Positions 59,906-64,000 of a stretch of 64,000 nucleotides of DNA are shown here, one piece after another. The notes under the pieces were generated by a model that saw only the letters and a program-made list of their open reading frames with translations, did no database searches and was not told the DNA's origin. A program made the translations under genes and the position numbers. Where the stretch lies: contig NZ_CP133720.1 of assembly GCF_031326225.1 (NCBI RefSeq), positions 1,426,001 through 1,490,000 on the forward strand, read 5' to 3'. Every line of letters starts with the position of its first letter. The first letter of the stretch is position 1. Source of the DNA: Undibacterium cyanobacteriorum. GTDB lineage: Bacteria; Pseudomonadota; Gammaproteobacteria; Burkholderiales; Burkholderiaceae_D.

Positions 59906-61285
59906 ATGTTGCGACAGTTCGGTGAAACGAAAAATTCTGAAGATGGATCGCCCATGAATTTGCGCTTGTCTGAGCTCATCAGCGCGCTCAGTCATGCCCT
60001 CGATATCACAGAAGGGCAGCCAGCCGGGCACTGTGTGCGTTGCTGTTGGATAGGCATGCATGTGGGTCGTGAGTTGGGACTTCCCGAAGACGAACTGTGG
60101 GATTTGTATTACACCTTGCTCTTGAAAGATTTAGGTTGCAGCAGTAATGCGGCGCGCATTTGTGAGTTGTATTTGGCCGATGATTTGCAGTTCAAGCGTG
60201 ACTTCAAAACCGTCGGTGACAGCTTGCCACAAGTGCTGCATTTTGTGCTCAAACATACGGGCTTGAAAGCAGGTTTGGCGGAACGCTTCCGTAGTGTGTT
60301 GACGATCTTGCGCGACGGTCGTTCTATCGCTCAAGAGTTGATCGCGACACGTTGTCAACGTGGTGCTGAAATCGCACGGCTATTACGTTTTTCCGAGCGT
60401 GTGGCGATGGGGATTTATCATCTTGACGAACATCATAATGGTCAGGGCCGTCCTGATCAATTACGTGGCGATGAGATTCCTGTGTTTTCACGGATCGCGT
60501 TGCTCGCACAAGTAGTCGATGTGTTCCACACTGCTGATGGTGCAGATGCAGCATTGGCGGAAATTCGTGAACGTCGCGGGCAATGGTTCGATCCACAATT
60601 GGTGGAAGCGTTTTTTAAAGTGGCTGACGATGCCGAGTTCTGGCATGTACTCGCATCATCAGAGGTAAATCAAGCTGTCTTGAATTTGGAACCGAAATCG
60701 CATGTTGTGCCACTTGATGACGACTATTTAGATGATATTGCTGCAGCCTTTGGTCAGGTGGTTGACTCCAAAAGCCCTTACACCAGCGGCCACAGTGCAC
60801 GCGTCGCTTTGTACACTGACATGATAGGCGAATCGATGGGCTTGTCTGCGGAACGTCGTCGTTGGCTAAAACGCGGCGCTTTATTGCACGATGTCGGTAA
60901 GCTCGGCGTAAGCAATAGTGTGTTGGATAAAGCGGGTAAGCTCGACATCTCGGAATGGGAAGAAGTGAAGATGCATGCTGCTTATACCGAGACGATTTTG
61001 TCGCGCATTAATGCATTTTCGGAATTGGCGAAAGTCTCTGCCGCGCATCATGAAAAGCTTGATGGGACGGGCTATCCGCGAGGCTTGAAAGGCGATGAGA
61101 TTAGCTTAGAAACGCGCATTATTACCACCGCAGATATTTTTGATGCGATCACCGCAGAGCGCCCGTATCGCGGCGCTACGCCGATTCCTAAGACCTTAGA
61201 GATCATGTCCGAGAATCTACACACGGCAATTGATCCGCGCTGTTTTGATGCATTGAAATTGGCGATTGATAAACTTGAAAAGTAA
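59906..61285 (+). CDS. Double HD-GYP domain protein
   Basis: Protein of 459 residues without membrane segments. The C-terminal HD-GYP is intact: His328-Asp329 in HDVGKLG, His381-His382 in HHEKLDGTGYP. This is the set needed for cyclic-di-GMP phosphodiesterase activity. The N-terminal half also has an HHNGQGRP motif (His176-His177), but its HD position reads KDLGC (74-78), so this copy has lost catalytic residues and is probably regulatory. No receiver or sensor domain. A later ATG at 59954 is also possible and matches the family start. Likely controls c-di-GMP levels. Confidence 0.88.
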   Translation: MLRQFGETKNSEDGSPMNLRLSELISALSHALDITEGQPAGHCVRCCWIGMHVGRELGLPEDELWDLYYTLLLKDLGCSSNAARICELYLADDLQFKRDFKTVGDSLPQVLHFVLKHTGLKAGLAERFRSVLTILRDGRSIAQELIATRCQRGAEIARLLRFSERVAMGIYHLDEHHNGQGRPDQLRGDEIPVFSRIALLAQVVDVFHTADGADAALAEIRERRGQWFDPQLVEAFFKVADDAEFWHVLASSEVNQAVLNLEPKSHVVPLDDDYLDDIAAAFGQVVDSKSPYTSGHSARVALYTDMIGESMGLSAERRRWLKRGALLHDVGKLGVSNSVLDKAGKLDISEWEEVKMHAAYTETILSRINAFSELAKVSAAHHEKLDGTGYPRGLKGDEISLETRIITTADIFDAITAERPYRGATPIPKTLEIMSENLHTAIDPRCFDALKLAIDKLEK

Positions 61286-61323
61286 GTTGGAAAAATGAAC
61301 TTGAAAAGTAAGTTGGAAAAATA
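61272..61323. repeat. 26-bp tandem duplication across the HD-GYP stop codon
   Basis: AACTTGAAAAGTAAGTTGGA continues to a 26-base unit (61272-61297) that is repeated directly at 61298-61323 with one change. The first unit contains the last codons (Leu-Glu-Lys) and the TAA stop; the second is non-coding. Confidence 0.85.
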
Positions 61324-61360
61324 CGCTATTTGAGTTCTGCAGAGTGATGAATATCTAGTC

Positions 61361-61396
61361 AAAAATGCCGAGCCAGCATGTTCGCCGCTCGGCATT
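61361..61396 (-). terminator. Bidirectional terminator between HD-GYP and kup genes
   Basis: AATGCCGAGC and GCTCGGCATT pair perfectly around a fourteen-base loop. On the minus strand TTTTTG follows, on the plus strand GTTCTTTTT. It can end both convergent transcripts. Confidence 0.85.
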
Positions 61397-61403
61397 GTTC
61401 TTT

Positions 61404-63281
61404 TTAGATTTGCACCCGTGTTCCTAATTCAATCACGCAATTATTCGGCAAGTGGAAAAAATCAACCACGCTGCGGGAATTGCGTGACATTAAGGCGAAT
61501 AGAAGCTCACGCCAGTGTGCCATACCAGTTCCTTTGGTCGGCACGACGATTTCACGGCTCAAGAAATACGAAGTTTCAAACAGATTGATGTCTAAGCCTC
61601 CGGTATGACACATACTGAGAGCTTTCGGAATGTCGGGCGTGTTTTTGAAACCATAGTTCACCGTCACCTTCCAGAAACCCGCTACCAGCGATTCAACTTG
61701 AAGGCGTTCCTCAAAGGGGATCCATGGCACATCATGGAACACCACGGTCAAGATCACATTGCGCTCGTGTAGTACTTGATTGTGTTTGAGATTATGCATT
61801 AAGGCCTGCGGCACAGTGTCAGGATTAGCGACAGCATACACGGCAGTGCGGGCGGCGCGTGGCATGCTGTCGTTGGCCAATGCGGTAATGAAGGGCAGTA
61901 ACTCTGGATCATCTTGACGAATATGATTGATCAAGAGTTCGCGACCCCGACGCCATGTTGCCATGATGATGAAGATACTACCGCCCAAGGCCAGCGGGAA
62001 CCAACCACCTTCCAAGATTTTGACTGAGCAAGAGATCACCAACAGGCCATCAAACACCAGGAAGATACTGGTCGCGCCGACTGCTAAGGCGATGTGATAA
62101 TTCCAGCCATGACGTACTACAAAGAAGGTGAGTAAGGTTGTGATCAGCATTGTGACCGTCACAGCGATACCATAAGCACCAGCCATCGCTGTAGAGCTAC
62201 CAAAACCTAGCACGGCTAATAATACGCCAAGCAAAAGCATCCAATTTACACTCGGAATATAGATTTGACCGACTTCTTTCACCGAAGTGAAATGCACCTG
62301 CATGCGTGGTAATAGACCCAATTGCATTGCTTGTTTGGTCATGGAGTAAGCGCCTGAAATCACAGCTTGAGACGCGATAATCGTCGCGACTGTAGCCAGT
62401 ATTACCGCTGGGACCATCACGCTTTGCGGGAATAAATGAAAGAAAGGATTTTCGAGCGCTGCAGGATCACGCATCAACAAAGCGCCCTGTCCCATGTAAT
62501 TCAGCGCGAGAGCCGGCATTACTAAGCCAGTCCAGGCGAGGCGAATCGGACGTTTGCCGAAATGGCCCATGTCGGCATACAGTGCTTCTGCACCGGTGAA
62601 CGCCAACACCACCGCACCCACAACGACAAACACATGGCTGCCTTGGCTTTGCAAGAATTTAATCGCATTGAGCGGATTTAATGCCGCTAAGATGGCTGGT
62701 TGTTGGGCGATCTCGACCACACCGGTCCACGCCAATACACTAAACCAAATGACGATAATTGGTCCAAATAATTTGCCAACCACCGACGTGCCATGTTTTT
62801 GCACCATGAAGAGGGCGATCAGAATGCCAATCGAAATCGGTAAAACATAAGGCTTAAAGCTGCCGGAAATGACTTCCAAACCTTCAACCGCACTCAAGAC
62901 CGACATCGCCGGCGTAATCACGCTGTCGCCATAGAACAAGGACGCACCTAGGACGCCGGTGAGCAGAAGTGCCACGCGTTTCGTATGAGTGCTGCCGGCA
63001 GCTTTCGCGGCTAAAGCGGTCAGTGCCATGATGCCGCCTTCACCGTTGTTATCTGCGCGGAGGATCAACATCACGTATTTGAGCGTGACCACCGTCATCA
63101 AGCCCCAGAAAATCACCGAAACTGCGCCAATCAGATGAGTCGCATCAAGCGGCACTCCAGTGGCAGGACCAAAAATTTCTTTCATGGTATACAGCGGGCT
63201 GGTACCGATATCGCCATACACCACACCCAGTGCGCCCAAAGTCAGGGCGGCGACGCTTTCGCGTTGTGCATCTGTGCTCAT
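61404..63281 (-). CDS. kup: Low-affinity potassium transporter Kup
   Basis: Inner-membrane K+ uptake protein of 625 residues driven by proton symport. Twelve predicted membrane segments, then a cytosolic C-terminal domain (about 460-625). Family marks: GVVYGDIGTSPLYTMKEIF near residue 30, NNGEGGIMALTAL, GDSVITPAMSVLSAVEGLE. The ATG at 63281 is the natural start; only a TTG at 63296 lies upstream. It is downstream of the KdpE-like regulator in the same direction with a conserved element between. Regulated possibly by that system. Confidence 0.95.
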   Translation of the reverse strand: MSTDAQRESVAALTLGALGVVYGDIGTSPLYTMKEIFGPATGVPLDATHLIGAVSVIFWGLMTVVTLKYVMLILRADNNGEGGIMALTALAAKAAGSTHTKRVALLLTGVLGASLFYGDSVITPAMSVLSAVEGLEVISGSFKPYVLPISIGILIALFMVQKHGTSVVGKLFGPIIVIWFSVLAWTGVVEIAQQPAILAALNPLNAIKFLQSQGSHVFVVVGAVVLAFTGAEALYADMGHFGKRPIRLAWTGLVMPALALNYMGQGALLMRDPAALENPFFHLFPQSVMVPAVILATVATIIASQAVISGAYSMTKQAMQLGLLPRMQVHFTSVKEVGQIYIPSVNWMLLLGVLLAVLGFGSSTAMAGAYGIAVTVTMLITTLLTFFVVRHGWNYHIALAVGATSIFLVFDGLLVISCSVKILEGGWFPLALGGSIFIIMATWRRGRELLINHIRQDDPELLPFITALANDSMPRAARTAVYAVANPDTVPQALMHNLKHNQVLHERNVILTVVFHDVPWIPFEERLQVESLVAGFWKVTVNYGFKNTPDIPKALSMCHTGGLDINLFETSYFLSREIVVPTKGTGMAHWRELLFALMSRNSRSVVDFFHLPNNCVIELGTRVQI

Positions 63282-63364
63282 AGTTCTTTCATTCAAAAGC
63301 TAAGGAGTGCTCACTATAGTCACACCGGTATAAGGAAAGCATAAGGGACGGCCTTGGGCATGGG

Positions 63365-63440
63365 CAGACGAGCGTTGTTGCTGTCGCCTCGCCATACGTT
63401 TGTACTGTCTTCGGCGATGCGCCTAGCTAGCGCAATTTTG
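63365..63440 (-). repeat. Conserved leader-like element, copy B (upstream of kup)
   Basis: 76 bases read on the minus strand; from AAAATTGCGCTAGCTAGGCG through GACAGTAC and GGCGAGGCGACAG to CGTCTG it matches copy A (34302-34402) in order, without A's middle hairpin. It ends 84 bases before the kup ATG. The same strand and a similar place relative to a gene suggest a 5' leader function. Confidence 0.6.
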
Positions 63441-63497
63441 CAGAATTTTGCGTGGTGCCTTGTTGCTGGATGGCGATGTGAAAAAAACTGGTATTTT

Positions 63498-64000
63498 TTA
63501 TTCGCTGGCGAGCCGATAGCCAACCCCGGTCTCGGTCAATAAATAGCGAGGTTCGGCAGGCGTGGCTTCGATTTTGGCACGCAACTGTCCCATGTAGAGA
63601 CGCAGATAATGGGTGTGATCGACAAAGTCGGGACCCCAGACATCGCTCAGCAGTTGACGATGCGTGACGACTTTTCCCGTATGTCTGACGAGATGCGCGA
63701 GGAGATTGAATTCGGTCGGCGTCAAATGCAGTTCCTCGCCATGCAAAACCACGCGACGGGTTTGGAGGTCGATGTCGAGCGCATCGACGTGGTAATGCAA
63801 AATGGCGGCGCTGACGCTGGTGCCGCGGTGACGCAAAGCCACACGCAGCCGCGCCAATAGCTCGGGGATGCTAAAGGGTTTGGTGAGATAGTCATCGGCG
63901 CCAGCGTCAAGGAGCTGAACTTTTTGTTGTTCTTGATGGCGTGCCGAGATAATGATGATGGGTAAATTAGTTCGAGCGCGCGCTTCTTTGACAAGTTTTT
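63498..64000 (-). CDS. kdpE: KdpE-like response regulator (5' end outside the window)
   Basis: The C-terminal 166 residues of an OmpR/KdpE-type regulator. The visible receiver part runs KLVKEARARTNLPIIIISAR, then the conserved Lys in LDAGADDYLTKPFSIPELLA. The DNA-binding winged helix follows: LHLTPTEFNLLAHLVRHTGK, VVTHRQLLSDVWGPDFVDHT, and the closing YLLTETGVGYRLASE. The frame is open to the window edge, so the phosphoacceptor Asp is not seen. The sequence style is KdpE; kup lies downstream. A KdpD sensor would be expected upstream. Confidence 0.88.
   Translation of the reverse strand, partial: KLVKEARARTNLPIIIISARHQEQQKVQLLDAGADDYLTKPFSIPELLARLRVALRHRGTSVSAAILHYHVDALDIDLQTRRVVLHGEELHLTPTEFNLLAHLVRHTGKVVTHRQLLSDVWGPDFVDHTHYLRLYMGQLRAKIEATPAEPRYLLTETGVGYRLASE

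Noticed and set aside
63320..63523. Minus-strand open frame of 67 codons sharing the KIALARR sequence with the one at 34216
   Set aside because: The likeness comes from the shared non-coding element; the frame overlaps the KdpE-like gene end and the two frames differ elsewhere.
1..64000. tRNA, rRNA or other known structural RNA genes
   Set aside because: No cloverleaf, rRNA core sequence or known riboswitch consensus was recognised on either strand by eye; a tRNAscan/Rfam search could still find one.

Overview
The window reads as chromosomal DNA of a betaproteobacterium of the order Burkholderiales, most likely family Oxalobacteraceae and possibly an Undibacterium-like genus. The reasons are the gene order ribF-ileS-lspA-coaBC-dut on one strand, the DUF4124, DUF3570/DUF4266, DUF6265 and EF-hand families, a medium GC content, and lipoprotein and signal-peptide styles typical of that group. 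The genus is an inference; no rRNA or tRNA gene is present to test it.

Layout. 0-7.3 kb (+): an S9 prolyl oligopeptidase-like peptidase, an FAD amine oxidase, an EF-hand protein and a DUF885 peptidase-like protein, two of them closed by strong hairpin terminators. 7.3-13.8 kb: an orphan PAS histidine kinase, then small secreted, membrane and enzyme genes, mostly minus strand, ending in an RTX-repeat/DUF4214 protein. 13.9-16.4 kb (-): a compact operon DUF4266 lipoprotein - DUF3570 outer-membrane protein - ApbE flavin transferase. It is the best candidate here for an under-described system: the DUF3570 protein carries a D-G-I-S-G-A-S motif like the FMN-acceptor motif that ApbE enzymes modify. 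16.5-27 kb: membrane/OmpA genes, a DMT exporter divergent from a LysR regulator, small orphan genes, a frameshifted ankyrin gene, and an XRE-membrane protein translationally coupled to an alpha/beta hydrolase.

27-45 kb is an accessory-like stretch of small, mostly minus-strand genes: hypothetical proteins, a WapI-like immunity protein, a pentapeptide protein, a HEPN-like protein, CutA and a P-loop kinase. Three 178-191 bp MITE-like elements sit between genes at 30.4-32.4 kb. Inside the stretch lies a TetR-controlled unit (33.4-36.3 kb): a TetR regulator, an SDR and a quinone oxidoreductase, with matching palindromic operators at both promoters.

45-55 kb is a housekeeping block on the minus strand (asnS, dut, coaBC, lspA, ileS, ribF). 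Its intergenic spaces are packed with palindromic repeats of at least three families plus a 271-bp tandem duplication. 55-64 kb: an HzsA-related haem lipoprotein divergent from a beta-propeller lipoprotein, a double HD-GYP protein, the potassium transporter Kup and the C-terminal part of a KdpE-like regulator. A conserved element of about 76-101 bp lies upstream of both the SDR gene and kup.
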